Assembly (NCBI GenBank): GCA_015680685.1
Contig: MNCI01035277.1
Span: 292,902 to 356,901, forward strand
DNA from: Gnetum montanum
Taxonomy: Eukaryota > Streptophyta > Gnetopsida > Gnetales > Gnetaceae
DNA: 64,000 nt
Direction: 5' to 3'
The position numbers and the translations under genes were made by a program. Below are positions 43,108-56,122 of the stretch, one piece after another (position 1 is the first letter of the stretch; each line of letters starts with the position of its first letter). A model generated the notes under the pieces. It saw only the letters and a list, made by a program, of their open reading frames with translations. It was not told where the DNA came from and made no database searches.

Positions 43108-43618
43108 TTTTATTAATTTTACATTTTCTAAGTACTTCACCTTTCTAATGTTTCTTAGTAAGGTAGAATAACTACCACAGGTTTCAAATAGAAACTATAA
43201 CTATTTGGTAATCTAGTAGTGACTTCTCTTGATTTGCTCAGTAGTAAAATCACTTAGTAATCCCAGTAATAATTACATCAGCCCAAGACATGTACAGCAA
43301 ACCAAGAATGGTTGCTTATCACCAACAAGATAGAATAGCTTTATGTTTTCATTACACTTAGAAAGAATTCATAATAATTTTTTTACCATGTTGACACTTT
43401 GCATAATTTGAGCTAAACAACATTACCATATCATACCTCACTAAGAGTTAAACCATACAATTAGCATCTCACTAACTTTATGTGAGAAGACAACAATCAT
43501 GAACTAAACATCAACTATTAATTTACTTATATTGTCTATCCATGGATTACGATTTCGTCGCACATAAACACTCGTGACTTATAAGGTTGAGTGTTGGATA
43601 ACTCAACTTCTCATCCCA
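43108..43618 (+). repeat. Element P 3' LTR, right part
   Basis: The end reads AACACTCGTGACTTATAAGG, GTTGAGTGTTGG and then CTTCTCATC. This is the reverse complement equivalent of the inner edge of the D2 and D3 LTRs, so it closes the LTR opened at 33735. Its combined length, about 870 bp, fits the family. Confidence 0.7.
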
Positions 43619-45649
43619 TGGTATAGGAAATTTGGCATTATACCACAAGTTTCATAACATTGAATAAAATTTACAAGCCTATACTAACCTTACTAAATAT
43701 GCTTATAAAACGATGATAATAAATAGTTTATTGAAAATTAAATAAGTCTAGATAACTTAATAGGAAAAATATTAATTACATTGTTATGTTTAATGCATGA
43801 TATTTTCTCATTTCTCCATTTCTTCCCTTCATCCTTCCTATAAAATAATTTCCCATAGGCTAATGGTATTTATTTCCTTTGATTAAATGGTCTAAGGGGA
43901 AAATAGCAACAATAAAACTATATCATTGATATGGTCATTCATATTAAATGGTTTTAAAAGATAATTTTTTTATTTTGGTTATTTTATTTTATAGAAGTGA
44001 AAAAAATGATATTAAATCCAAAAAATTTCATTAATTATAAAAAATAAATATTACATAATGCCATAGACACAAATGAGTGACGAAGTTCAAAAATAATAAA
44101 AGAAGCATTAATCTTTCTAACTTTCTAGAATTTGAAGAAAGTAATTTACCTTAAAATGTAAGTTGAGTAAGAAAAAGCATATGATATAAAAGATAAAATC
44201 ATAAGACATAAACATTCCTTAACAAAAAAATCTTCATTAATGTATCCAAGGGGTTGAATTGATTTGACACAAACAAAGTTGGTATTTATACTAGCATTCA
44301 CATCCCATGAAAAGGAAGGTTTGATTCTTGCATATCATTTTCAAAGTTTTTTTCATTTCTTAAGTTAATTATAAAATAAAGAAAATTTTGCATCCAAGGT
44401 GTAGCATAATGGTCAAGACATTTACCTCCTAAAAGAAAGATTATGGGTTAGATATTTACTTCCCTTTATAACTGTGGTAATAGTGAAGTATTAATGCGCT
44501 ATCTACCCTTGTCATTTCTCTACCTAATTTTCACATAATCAATAACTCTTTTACCCTTAGCTCAAGGAGAAAAAAATTTGTCATTAATTTAAGATATATA
44601 AAAGCTAAAACATTAAAACTTTAAGTAATAGTATATTTCATATGTTTTTCTTTAGTTTATTTAGCTAACTTGTAACTATTAGGTATTAATTACATATCTT
44701 GCCTATTTCAAGTGAATTTGTAAAGTCTTACTTTTATTTATGTTGAAAATTAAGTTAAATTAATAAAAATAGAAAATCAAATAGAACACAATCATGATAA
44801 CAATCAAATAGAACACAATCATCATCAAATAGAAAATATTAAAGTATTTGTCTTAATCATAGGTTTTTCTACCATGGTTAAAAAATGAAATGACTATGAC
44901 TCATATGAATGCATATGCATATCTTTAGAGTTTCATTTTATGCATTAAAGACAACTCTAATTTATTAGAATCTTTAAATATAATAAATTAAAAAATCATT
45001 CTTAAATACAACATAAATCTTAAAATTAGTTATGGATATATTAATGCATGAATATCATATTTATGAATATCTCTTATTCATAAAGATGAAGTAATTGAAA
45101 TTTTCAAAACATTATAGTCTTATATACAAGACTTATATCTCTTTGAGTATTTCTTATTTTCATTTACAATTCAAGATGCACAGCTTACACTTTATAAGTC
45201 ATGGATTAGAATACAATAGGCTATGATCAAAATATATAATCATTAATAAATTTCTAAAAAATAAATTGAGACTAAAATTTTATTATGTTCATAGACCCTT
45301 TAGATCTATTGGATAATAGATATATACATGCTATGATTTTTGAAAATGTCATTAAGAACATTACCAAGTCTTCTTGATAATATTTATAATGAATCAACCA
45401 AATTTGTATTTGTAATATATCATCTATGTCTAATATCCTCTAAAGTAAGACATTACAAGAAAATGTGGTATTCATCTTAATGCTATTTGCATTGCATAGT
45501 TGGCATATTCATTCTTCACAAGAAATTTTGAGCTATCTACATGTTTCAACTCTTAAATGATGAGATTACATTTGTAATTTATTAATTGTGCATCATATAT
45601 AAAAAAAGAATAATAGATAAATATTTTACCATTAGATTAAAACCTCCTT
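43619..45649. other. AT-rich stretch, no gene seen
   Basis: Very AT-rich, with no domain on either strand. It may include the 3' untranslated part of the LINE whose coding end is at about 45650, but no poly(A)/(T) boundary or target duplication is clear. Confidence 0.4.
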
Positions 45650-46360
45650 TGATACTATTTAAATAAAAAAAATTACCTTCCACATTTTCCCAAAGTTTTT
45701 AAAATACTACTTATTTTTACTAATTTGCAAACTTGGTTAGGATCAAAAGAAAGAATGTACTCTTGAATATTCCATTTATTAAGCCACAGACCTCTATCAT
45801 GAAGCCATCCTTTAGCATGGATTTCTATCATCACTTTCTTTTAGTATTTATCCAATAAATATGTAGAAATATTAAGAGTGTAGGTTACAAATTGACAAAC
45901 AGCTTCAAATCCTTGTGGCATCATCTCTACTTCAAGAAGCATAATATCATATTGTATCTATCTCTTTACTTTAAATTCATCAAGCTAAAAACGTTTATGA
46001 ATTTCTTCTATTTGTTTCTAATATTTTTACTTAATAAAGAAAGACCCCATACAACACATCCATAAAGAATAGTAGATTGAACAATGGCATAATAAAGTTA
46101 TTTTCAAACATCACAAGCTAGAATAGATTCCTTCTAATATTTGATTTTTAAAGTAAATAAGTCTTTCATTATAGTTGCAACTTTTTGAATAATGCACTAA
46201 TCCTATTTGTAATTTTAGAAGCATTTTAGTCCAAGATATTTGGAAGATGAAATTATGTTCACATGTTCAAGTGCTATAGTAAAATTATAATTCATATTAT
46301 GTATGCCACAAATTATGATTTTTAATTTTTGGACATTAATTTTAATTTCTAAATCCCAAC
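45650..46360 (-). pseudogene. LINE ORF2, C-terminal part
   Basis: On the minus strand: INVQKLKIII, VNIISSSKYLGLKCF (the KYLG motif after the LINE RT), STILYGCVVWG (a typical LINE segment) and GFEAVCQFVTYTLNI. Numerous stops are present. It is the continuation of the LINE RT at 57239-58620; the two were separated by an LTR inserted with target duplication CCAAC (46356-46360 and 57239-57243). Confidence 0.75.
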
Positions 46361-46935
46361 TAATGAGTAGTGTGTACCCCCTATGCCCAACCATACAAAT
46401 CACAAGTGTGTACTAGTGATTCGATCAAATTCCATGGTCTTAGTTCCTAAGTCTACCTATAGTCTAAAACTGTGAAGCAAAGGATTGTATGATCATTGTC
46501 TTCCTAAATCACACTTGTCCTATTAGTTCGTATGATTAAATATGAGTTTAGGCATATGATGTGTATTTTTTATAAGTGTTCTTATATATTTTTTATCCTA
46601 ATAGGTAGATGAAGAAATGAAGGTTTAATGATTAACTATTTAACTACTTAGTTATTTTAGTGACTAACTATCCTAACATAAGTAGTTGTTCCCACTTACC
46701 ATACACATCCAAAACTTATCAACACTACTAGGTTACCAAGTGGACATTACTAAGTGTACCAAATATCTACTACTTGGATATCAAGTGTAATATGTTATGC
46801 TTGAAGTGGTCATACTTATGTATTTATGATTAAGTATCTTAACTAATTAAAACCATGAAAGTAAAGTGCATTAAAAGTAGAGTGAGAATAGAAATATTAA
46901 ACTAATCCAAGTGCTACAATGAATATTAGAAATCT
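46361..46935 (-). repeat. Athila-type solo LTR, left part
   Basis: The plus strand starts TAATGAGTAGTGTGTACCCC (TGATGAG with one change). It is preceded by CCAAC, and its other half ends at 57238 followed by CCAAC, so this is one solo LTR of about 860 bp inserted in the LINE. Element D3 inserted into it at about 46935. Confidence 0.85.
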
Positions 46936-47742
46936 TGTCTATGAGGTACCCCTATTCCCAACCATACAACTCACTAAGGCATTCACATGCAATCTAGTTG
47001 AATTTTGTGAACCTCTAGTTCTCCAGTCCACTAGTTTCTCTAGAAAGTGAAATGGATGTTGAAAACGTTCATTGTCTTCTCAATTCCACTTGTGAAGTAC
47101 AAGTATATGGTTAAGTGCAACCAAGGCATGTGATTTTTATCATTTTGTATTTTATAAGTTTAATCACCTACAACCAGAATGAAAGGTAAAGTAATTTAAG
47201 ATCTAATTCATCTACTACCTATCTAGCCTAACATAAGTACTACATCCTGAACACATATAGCCCTGCTAGGTTACCAAACATTAAGCATTTCTGGGTTACC
47301 AAGTGCTACATGTATGCTCGAGGTGGTAGTGTTTATGTTCATTAACAACTAAGAATTAATTGCTTAATTAAAGTTCATTAAAGTGAAGTGCATGAGTATT
47401 AAATGCATCAAGAAAATATTAATCTATTCTCGATGTTGCAAGGGTGATCAAAAGGGTTTATTTTTATTCCCATCACACTGTTGTGCTCAAGTACATCAGT
47501 GTTTGAACAAATATTCATACACACGTAGACTCCTGCTACAAGCACTCGGAAAATATTCTAACTCTAGAGAAAACAAACTACAAGAGCTTCACTATTTATG
47601 ACAAAACTAATATCAAAATCATGAGCCCAAGTGCTATATTTATAGGCTAGCATATACCCTACAATATCGGATATCCGATAACGCATCTTGGGCTTCGATA
47701 TCGGTTATCTGATATAGGAGCATGTCAAAACATGACTCATCA
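46936..47742 (-). repeat. 3' LTR of element D3
   Basis: The end ACATGACTCATCA at 47742 and the body (CCAACCATACAACTCACTAAG) match the 5' LTR at 56123. The first few bases are altered (TGTCTATGAGGTACC against TGATGAGTGGTGAGGT). The polypurine tract follows at 47743-47753 (minus TCATGGGGGTA). Dyads GGATATCC and GATATC lie at 47660-47720. Confidence 0.85.
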
Positions 47743-47753
47743 TACCCCCATGA

Positions 47754-49830
47754 CTGAATGAAAACCCATCCTCAAGTGAAGAAAAAGAGGAACAACTTTC
47801 TTACAAAATATTAGGGAGGTATGGGATTATTGACTAACATACAAACTGACTCAGATGGAATAGACAGACTTTAAGTGCCCAAGTGTATAGAGTTACAATC
47901 GTTATAAAATTGGGTGTTCATGATAAGAGAAGTGAACACTCTAGATAAAACTAACATCCAACACCTCTTGGCAACTAAAGAGCGAGAGAGAAGATCCCAT
48001 GATCATGAACGGTCCTCGTCATGTGGTATTGTTGCATCATCCTTGGTGAAGATAGTTCTGCTTCTAGTCCATGTTTTCCACTGCAATCACAATAAAATTA
48101 TAGATTTGTATGCAATATTTAACACATAGCTAGTAAGTACCTTGTCTCATCAGTGGTTACACTCGACTAGGTTGTGATTGTGGTAGATTGATTCCTTTAG
48201 GAGTATTAATGGGAAGATTGACAAATAGGGTAAAATAGATAAGTGATTCATTAAATTTGAAAAAGTTCAAACAGGATGAAATTCTTTAAGAGGGTGTAAG
48301 AATTCACAACAATAAAAAAGAAAGTTCACTGAAAAATGTTGTGAAGATGCACATAATTGGATGTCATTAATGAGGTAAATAAAAGGATTTGATTGTAAGA
48401 GTGTCTAAGGATAAAGAACTTAACTAACCCAACCAAAAGATATGCAAGTGAGTCCTCCCAAAAGGAGGCACAAGCCTTTTATTACCCTTACATAACTTTA
48501 AACCAAGGAGTATGTGGGCCCCATTGATGATTAATGATCATGGAAGGTTAAGTACAAAAATCCAGAAGAAACCACCTAAGAATTTTGTCACTTCAAACCA
48601 GGACATCGAATAACAACATGAAATTGACAATGAGGTGAGACATGAAAAGCATAGATGAATGAGAGAGTGTGTGGAATGGAGTTCTTGATTAAGGTTACAT
48701 GAAGTTCCTTGTGAATTTTATGGTTAAATGACTTGATAAGATCCATCCTTAGTTTAGACCAAAACCAACAATGTTCAATGACTTCACATTGTCATTCTAA
48801 GACTAGTCCATCCCCCTAAGACACAAGAGTGCTCCCACAGAACTACCACCATTCCTTATTAGAGAAGAAAAGAGAAGTAGGAAGTAAGGACGAGCCTTAG
48901 TTAGAGGGGCCCTTTAGGCATGGGTAATATGTTTTTCTAGTATCGTAACTAATGCTTGTAGCCCATTTATTTTTTCTATGGGGTGTGTTTTGAATTCCCA
49001 TTAATTTTTTTTTTTTAAATGTAACCCACACCATGCAAAGACATATTCATTTATTGTGTCTAAGACGTGTGCTTTGAATTCCCATCATTTTTTTATGAGA
49101 ACCACACCATGCAAATACTTATTCAACTTCCTTTATTGGTCAACACAGAATAATAAGAAATCCATGAAAACACACATGCACCCAAGTAAGTAGAATAGGA
49201 AAAAGAATACTAAATCCCCTTGAAGTCACACCCTATTCAAGCCTTTGAATCCTTTTCAGTTCTAGAAACTACCAAGTCACAAATTCATTATAGTTTTGTT
49301 AATGAAAAAGAAACCTACACATTTCCAGAACAAGGAAAACCATAGATTTTTTTGATGGGTGGAAGTTGTAGACTCACTGCCTATTGCATGAAAAGAAACC
49401 ATGTCCTCATTATCAATAACAAAATTCAAAGCTAGAATCCAGACACCAACAATCAAATAACAAAATAGTACATACTAACATCAAGCAACGAATTTCCAAT
49501 GTGCCTAGAATTTATGAACAAAAATTTAGAAAATCACACTAGAATAAAAGAAAATATAAATAAAAGTGTAAAATATTCAAGAAATAACAAATGTACTAAT
49601 GATGTTTTAAAACAAAAATTAGAGAAGATTAATAACATGAAAATAAGAAGATGTAAAATAAAGAATGTGTAAAATAAAAAGTTGCAAAACAAAAATATGT
49701 AAAACAAAAATGGTGAAAATTTGAGGAGCTACTTATATAGTTAACATGAGTGGCCATCTCCCACACAACTAAGCTGAAGAGAGGAGATTCAAAATATTGA
49801 GCATGGTTGTCCATCCGATGAGGTGTTTGT
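47754..49830 (-). other. Element D3 3' noncoding region
   Basis: No coding domain. It is homologous to the noncoding regions of P and D2 (CCCCTTGAAGTCACACCC at 49216 against 39390). It holds one copy of the CATGTTACCCATGC motif, in reverse complement, at 48911-48940. The extra ORF present in P and D2 is absent. Confidence 0.6.
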
Positions 49831-49839
49831 TGTATTTGT

Positions 49840-50995
49840 TAGCTTATGCTCATGGAAAGATTTGACTTCTTGTATGTTGACTAGCTATTTCTTGTCTACG
49901 CTCTCAAGTTTGTAGATCATCATTGCCCCAGAAGGAAAAGTTTCATAAATTATATAAGGTCATTCCCACAACGTTTGGAACTTAGTTCATTGAGGTACAT
50001 GTGTGGGGTTCTAGTAGAGAACGTTATCTCCTAGTTGAAATTTGACTTTCTTGATTTTAAGGTCATGGCACTTTCTGTTGAATGCCTTGTGCAACTCATT
50101 AGATGATAGGGCCATCAATCCATTTTCATTTAGCAATTTGAGATTTATGAATCTTTCTTTTGATGATAGACTCAAGTCATGGTTAAGGTCACAAGCTGTT
50201 GAAAGTGTATGGAGCTCAGATTGAATAGGAAGTGTTGGTAATATTCCATACACAAGCTCATAGGGAGAGTAACCTATAGGAAGTTTCCATGTTGAGAAGT
50301 AGGCCAAAAGGGCATCATTAAGTTTTGTGCTCTAGTCTTTCCTATATTTGCTAATAGTTCTTGTTAGAATCCTTGTGATTTCCCTATTGGTAACCCCAGC
50401 TTGACCATTGGCTTAGGGGTGGTAGGGTCTTGTGAGTTTATGTTTAGCCCCTAGGCATTGCATGAGCTTTTGAAAAGTAGTACTTGTAAAGTGAGCTCCA
50501 TTATCAAAAATTAATGAATGTGGCACAACAAACCTATTTACAAAATTTTTTTGTACAAACCAAGCAACAATGGAAGATGTACAATTGATGATGGTTGTTG
50601 CTTATGCTCATTTTTTATAATAGTCAATAGTAACTATGATGTACACCTTTTCATTTGACATGGATGTGATGGAACCCATGAAGTCAATGCCCCATATGTC
50701 GAAGGGTTCTAGCGATTGAATCCATTGTTGAGGTCCCTCCATTCAAGCAGTCTTTCTACCATCTCGTTGGCATCGTTCACAAGAGTGAACATATTGATGA
50801 ACATCCCTAAAAATTGTTGGCCAATAGTACCCTACCATCAAGATCTTAATGCCTATGCATCTCCCAGCATAGTGGCCTCCACAAGAACCTTCATGAGCAT
50901 CTTGGAGAACATGTAGTTGATTAGCAACATGGACACACCAATGAACCAGGCCATCGACACACACCTTGTAGAGATGTCCATTGATCTCCATGAAG
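49840..50995 (-). pseudogene. Element D3 integrase
   Basis: Minus strand, from 50991: the zinc-binding segment HEGSCGGHYAGRCI and CERCQ. The core domain follows with FDIWGIDFMGSI (first Asp intact), HSLIFDNGAHF (second Asp intact) and NGQAGVTNRE, where the catalytic Glu is replaced by Gly. PIGYSPYELVYGILPTLP follows, and then the C-terminal part (50307-50011, ending VKFQLGDNVLY). Stops occur, one of them where Gln is expected just before ANGQAG. It cannot catalyse integration. Confidence 0.9.
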
Positions 50996-51019
50996 CATTT
51001 TACTTAATGAAGAAACTAT

Positions 51020-51640
51020 TGTTTCTTCCAATAATCCAACCCTTGTGGCATCTCTTGGGTGAGAAGATAGGTGAGAATTTCATCATACCATTTAGGCTCA
51101 TTGGGCAATTATTTAGTTATAGCCCCAGTAAAGAGGAGTTCATCGGGAAACATATTAGATAGTGGGCTTTCCTCTTTTTATTGTTCCATTGTAACCGAGA
51201 CAAGTGATCAACGACCACATTCTCAATGCTCTTTAGATCTACCATCATAAGATTGAATTCCTATAAGATCACTAGCCACCGTATGACATGGGGGATCACC
51301 ATTGGCTTGTTCATCGGGAAGTGGATGGCAATGTGGTTTGTGTGCACAAACACTTTGTATCCAAGCACATAATACATGAACGTTTCTAGAGCAAACACCA
51401 CTACCATCAATTCTTTTTCTATGGTGGTTTAGTTCAATTATGCACCCAAAATGCTTTAGCTTATGCATTGTATATAGTATGGACATTTCTTGTCATTCAT
51501 ATACATAATCATAGCTCCCAACACATAATTCAATGCATCTGTCATAACATGAAATGGTCTAGACTAGTCGAGTGCTTGTAGGATTTGAGTTTCTACAAGT
51601 TTCTCTTTCAACTATTGAAATGCTTGTTGACATTCTATGG
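51020..51640 (-). pseudogene. Element D3 RNase H
   Basis: The true frame, not the longest open one, reads DALNYVLGAMMYMNDKKC, TTIEKELMVVVFAL, KVFVHTNHIAIHF (YTDH with Asp changed to Asn) and IENVVVDHLSRLQ. This is the classical gypsy RNase H with conserved ENVVADHLSR end. Two stops and a frameshift interrupt it. Confidence 0.82.
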
Positions 51641-52460
51641 TCCAAACAAATGGAGCATCTTTCTTCATCAACTCCACCAATAGTTTTGTAATTTTAGAGA
51701 AATTATCTATGAATAATCAATAGTAGCCAGTATGTCCAAGGAATGACTGAACATCTTTGATAGTTTCTAGTTGGTAGGTTATTCGTTAGATGACACTTAT
51801 TTTTTTGGGGTCAACCTCAATTCCTACTTATGATATTTTGTGCCCTGATACAATGCCTTCTTGAACCATCAAGTGACTCTTTTGCTACTTGATCCTAAGG
51901 TTTGTTTCAACACTTCTTTTTAGCACTTGCTCAAGGTGGTCCAGGGCTTGCTCAAATGTAGCTCCATAGGTGGAGAAGTCATCCATGAAGACTTCCACAC
52001 CACTGCCAATTTGTTATTAAAAATTAACCAAGCATTGAAAGGTAGTAGGGGCATTGCATAGACCAAAAGGCATCTTATGATATGCAAAAGTCCCCCAAGG
52101 ACCTATGTATGTTGTTTTGGCTTAGTCTTCAAGCACAATTTGGATTTGGTTATAGCCACTATCATCATCTAGGAAACTATAGTAGTAATAACTAGATATT
52201 ATGTCTAACACCTAATCAACAAATGGCAACAAAAAATGATCCTTGAATGTTTCCATATTCAGTAGCCAAAAATCGATGCAGACCCGCCACTTGCCACCTT
52301 TCTTTGGTACAATAACAAGTGGACTAACCCACTCACTATATACAATGGGATAAATGAACCCCACCTTGAGGAGTTGTTTAATTTTCTCTTTGATGATCTG
52401 CTTCAATTTGGGATTCAATCGCCTCTTTGGTTGCCTCTTTGGCTTCATGGCTAGATTAGT
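51641..52460 (-). pseudogene. Element D3 reverse transcriptase (Athila-like)
   Basis: The open stretch 52448-52212 reads RQPKRRLNPKLKQIIKEKIK, LLKVGFIYPI, SEWVSPLVIVPKKGGKWRVC and IDFWLLN, typical of Athila RT. The remainder continues with TYIGPWGTFAYHKMPFGLCN, then EVFMDDFSTYG (the catalytic Asp pair intact in FMDD), HLMVQEGIVSGHKIS and SFLGHTGYY. Stops break it at several points. Confidence 0.9.
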
Positions 52461-52929
52461 GTAGATGTGATGCTAGCATATCCTAGGATCAATCCCTATG
52501 AATTCAAGATATGACCATGTAAAGGTTGCTACCCATTTTTCAACCACATTCAATAGCATCTTTTTCTATTCTAGAGCAAGATTTGCATTGATTATGACCA
52601 GCTTCCCATTCTTCAAGAACACATATTCCATGTTAGCCAGTAGAGGTTTTAGCTCAAGAGGCTCTTACTTAAAATTTTCAGAAATTTCCAACTCTTCCCA
52701 ATAGGTATCATCATTTGCATTATCAGAGAGTTGTAGATGAACTTATTGTAGTTCATCCATGCTTGCAACATATGAGCATGTCAAGCTCTTAGTTGGTTTC
52801 ATGCAAAGTGTGCTACTCTCAAAATTAGCAGTCAGCCACGGGGCACCCTCTTGTTTTGTAGCTGTTATGTACAAACACCTTTGAGTTTCTACTTTTGGTG
52901 CACAATGCTTGCATGCAGAGATGCTTATT
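52461..52929 (-). pseudogene. Element D3 protease-RT linker
   Basis: Degraded minus-strand coding sequence between protease and RT. It is broken by stops and has no separate domain. Positions match the Athila spacer. Confidence 0.5.
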
Positions 52930-53345
52930 TCAGTTCCTAGAGTTTCTACACATAATTACACTTTGTATCACTATACACAATGCATGGAACTTGCTTCTTC
53001 TTGATCTTTCCAAATGCATTCTCTTTGTATATTCCAAGTAAAGATCTCTAATGTCCATTCTTGCATCAATGGTGCTTAGCCATGCCCTTTCCATGATGAT
53101 TGGGAAGTCCCTGTTGCAATTCTCCACTTTCATCACTAGGAAATCAACAAGATAAGACCACCCACAGATAGTGATCATAATGTCTTCTACCAATCCTAAT
53201 GGAACAGTAATGGACTAGTTTATCAATCCTAATCTAATATTTCTCTTATTTAAAGGAGGCAAGTTCCATGTAGTATACATCTCATGAGAGATCAGGTTGA
53301 CACCAAAACCGGAATCAAGAAGAGCTCTGCATGATTCTTTCCTAA
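52930..53345 (-). pseudogene. Element D3 aspartic protease
   Basis: Minus frame: ALLDSGFGVNLISHEMYTTW (active site DSGFG, usually D-S/T/L-G-A-S), NQSITVPLGLVEDIMI (the VPxGxVED motif typical of Athila protease), VDFLVMKVENCN and PIIMERAWLSTIDARMDI (ILGRPFLAT equivalent). A stop lies between the two halves, near 53194. It would process Gag-Pol. Confidence 0.82.
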
Positions 53346-54270
53346 CAATCTACAAATATATTAGAGGACTCTTAGGATCTACTAACTTCCTAAGAAGGTT
53401 TCCAGCATGGATCCAATCAGATACAATGTGAGTAAGCATCATAGTATGGATCATGGGTGATGTTTGATTTGAAGGGGACTTGAAGATATTTGATATAGAG
53501 GAAGATGAAGGAACAAGGTTATCAATTGTAGATGTATTTGAGGGCTTAGGCAGACTACGTGATCGGAAGAAAGGTCTTTTCTTTGATCAAGTATCCAAAC
53601 CACTTGGTTCATAAAACAGTTGTAGATTAATGGCCCTAGTAGCATTGCATTGTTGCAGTTAAGTGGGGAGTTCACCTTGCATGGGTGGAGTAGGTGGTAA
53701 CTATGCAAAAGGATGAGGGAGATGTACAGGAATAGGAGGAGGATAAGGGTAAGAGGTGGTATCTCTTCTTGCCTATGGAGAATGATTTTAATAATAATCA
53801 AAAGTATGGTAATGAGATTGAAAAGTAGAAACGTGACTAGAGGAGTCACGTGGAGATAAGGGTTGTTGAACATAATACCCATAGGGATCAGGCTCTCTGT
53901 AAGGGTATTGCTATCTTGGTGATGCCAATGCCCATGACTGTAGTTTCTACCACTATTAATATTGCTCATATGATTGTGGTGGAGTTCCACTTGGATAATA
54001 TTATTGTTGCTGGTGAAACTGCCTAGAGTTACCTTGAGGATAAGGTAATCTTCTGGATGTTTGCCTTTGTGTTAGTCATGAATTCAAAGCATACACCCCA
54101 GACTCTTGTAAGTGTGACAATATCGGATAACATCCCATTGGATGTTCATACTGGTAGATGTCACACCCACCATCATCATTTGATTTACTTTTCATAACTT
54201 TTTCTATTGTAGTGATCTTGTCCTTACCTTTTTGATAGGTACATTCAACTTCCTTGTGCCTCCTGTGCTC
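53346..54270 (-). pseudogene. Element D3 gag C-terminal, Pro-rich part
   Basis: The correct frame is rich in Pro, Tyr and Gln (YPYPPPIPVHLPHPFA, LPPTPPMQGELPT) and contains YEHPMG near 54140, the counterpart of D2's YDHPKGHC. The longer, hydrophobic-looking frame at 53451-53990 is a shifted shadow. Stops and a frameshift are present. Confidence 0.6.
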
Positions 54271-56010
54271 ATGATCACTACCTCATTTTTTAGACTCTTC
54301 AACAATTTTTAGAATAGCTTGAAATCTGTTATCCATGGAGTCCCATAATTGATCAACCTTGGCCTTAATTTTGAATTAAAATTTTTGAACCAGCAAGGCT
54401 TTCCTATTCATCACCTCATTAAGTGTTGGTACTATCACAAAATTTAACCTCCCTCTTGCAAATGGAAGGATCGTAATTATACTCTTCTACATTTTCTCAT
54501 TTTCACAATTCACCTTCTTCTTTAGCTACCTACTTGATCAATCTTTGAATCTGATGGGCACTTAACTTTGATAGTTATCCTTGGGCATAGATGTTGAGGG
54601 TTCTTCTTATTTCATATCAAAGCCCATCTACAATGTGGCAAAGTTGATCCAGTTGAGAATAACCATGGGTAGGACATCTGTGCATTAAGGAATAGTATCA
54701 ACCGATGGAAACATCCAAAGGTTGATGTGTTCCTTGTTTCCATCCTTGGATCTACCTTCTCAAGTTGGATACTCTGGAGTATGTTTGATATTTTTCATTA
54801 AACAATTCAAGCATTATACCCCATCGTATGATAGATTCTAGTTCTAAAGACTAGTACTAGTTTTCTACTTCTTTGATAAGTGTCTGTGGGAACAACTTAA
54901 ATTTTTGCCATTCATTCTCTATTTTCTGCAAGGCACATGCATCTTGGAAAGCTTGGAGATGGTTCTACAGATCTAAGTTATATCCCCCTTCAAACCTAGG
55001 GATATTGTTCATATATAGTTTTTTGATTCAACTATCCTTTACATGCGTTGTTGGAATTCATACTACCACTACAATGTTTAGCATAATTTGAGTAGCAAGC
55101 AAAGGCTCATCAAGGCCTTAATTTTGGTGTTTGCAATACCATCTACTACATCTTCATTCATGGCATGACATCTCTCTTGAATGCTCACGTCCTTGGTCTT
55201 ACCATGTCCGACGATAACTTCAATCATTTCAGTCCCATCAATAACCTTCATCATGGTCGTGCCCTCTATGGTTGCAATTAGAGCCAAAAGAAGAAGAGGA
55301 TGATGATGAAGGTGAAGAGGAAGGAGGACTAGCACCATCACAATTCTTGCTACCACCTCTTCGATGATCACGACCATGATCACAATCTTGTTTCTTGTCT
55401 GCATCCCTACCTTGACTTGCCTCTTTGAATCCTTCCTTATCATTGGATCCATTCTTACCAAAACCAAGATTGTGAATTGTGGACTGCAAGTTCTGGTTTT
55501 GACCTCCTTCACTGAGGTCAAAAAGAGGAATTTCACTAAATGGAAAACCCCCAGAGAAGGGCTCTCCATCATCTTTTTGGTATAGTAGGAATAAAGAATC
55601 ATTAAATCTTTTTCCCTTCATAGATTCGTAACATTGTTCTAACTGGTAATCCTTGAGACATTGTGTCTTAGTGGGATGATAATCCCTGGCATCACTTTCT
55701 TTCACAACATACTCAGCATGAAGTTCTTAGAGACCCCATTGTATAAGCATTTGTTGAAGCATTGCAGGAATGGATCAATCGAGAAATAACACAATAGTGC
55801 CCTCCATATCATAGCACTACAGTTGTTCATCTTGGTGTAGGATGACAGTGAAATTTGTTACATACTCATCAGCATGAGCATATACCACTCGGTATTGTTG
55901 AGGCACTAGCAAATGTCCTTCGTCAGACTTGGGTGAAGAATCGCTCTTGTGAGAAGAAGACATTTTATGTTAGAAAATAAAAATGTAGTGTGCTTCTTAA
56001 ACTTCTTATA
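54271..56010 (-). pseudogene. Element D3 gag
   Basis: Minus frame from about 55960. The N-terminal frame 55705-55238 (155 codons) is charged and ends in a Ser-rich run (PPSSSPSSSSSSSFGSN). The capsid core follows at 55080-54780: NHLQAFQDACALQKIENEW, QKFKLFPQTLIKEVEN, SLELESIIRW and MLELFNEKYQTY. Further down lie LDQLCHIVDGL and LSAHQIQRLIK. The overlapping frame 55602-55078 is a shadow. Stops, mostly TAG, interrupt the core. Confidence 0.82.
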
Positions 56011-56102
56011 GTAATCTTAAAATGTAATATGACTCTAAGGTTCATTTCAATGATTTGAATAATTTTCATTAAGTCCTAGATAGCACATGAAACAACCAAA
56101 AG

Positions 56103-56121
56103 GTCCCCAGCAATGATGCCA
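56103..56121 (-). other. Primer binding site of element D3
   Basis: The minus strand reads TGGCATCATTGCTGGGGAC. It differs from the tRNA-Asp type PBS TGGCGCCGTTGCCGGGGAC by four transitions, all at CpG dinucleotides. Confidence 0.88.
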
Positions 56122-56122
56122 A

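Noticed and set aside
51223-51486. 87-codon minus frame taken as a gene
   Set aside because: It overlaps the D3 RNase H, whose true frame (EKELMVVVFAL, ENVVVDHLSRL) is a different one.
53451-53990. 179-codon hydrophobic frame, possible membrane protein
   Set aside because: It is a shifted reading of the Pro-rich gag tail; another frame shows the conserved composition shared with D2.
55078-55602. 174-codon minus frame with runs of Val and His/Leu
   Set aside because: It overlaps the better-supported gag frame 55705-55238 and has the composition of a frame shadow.
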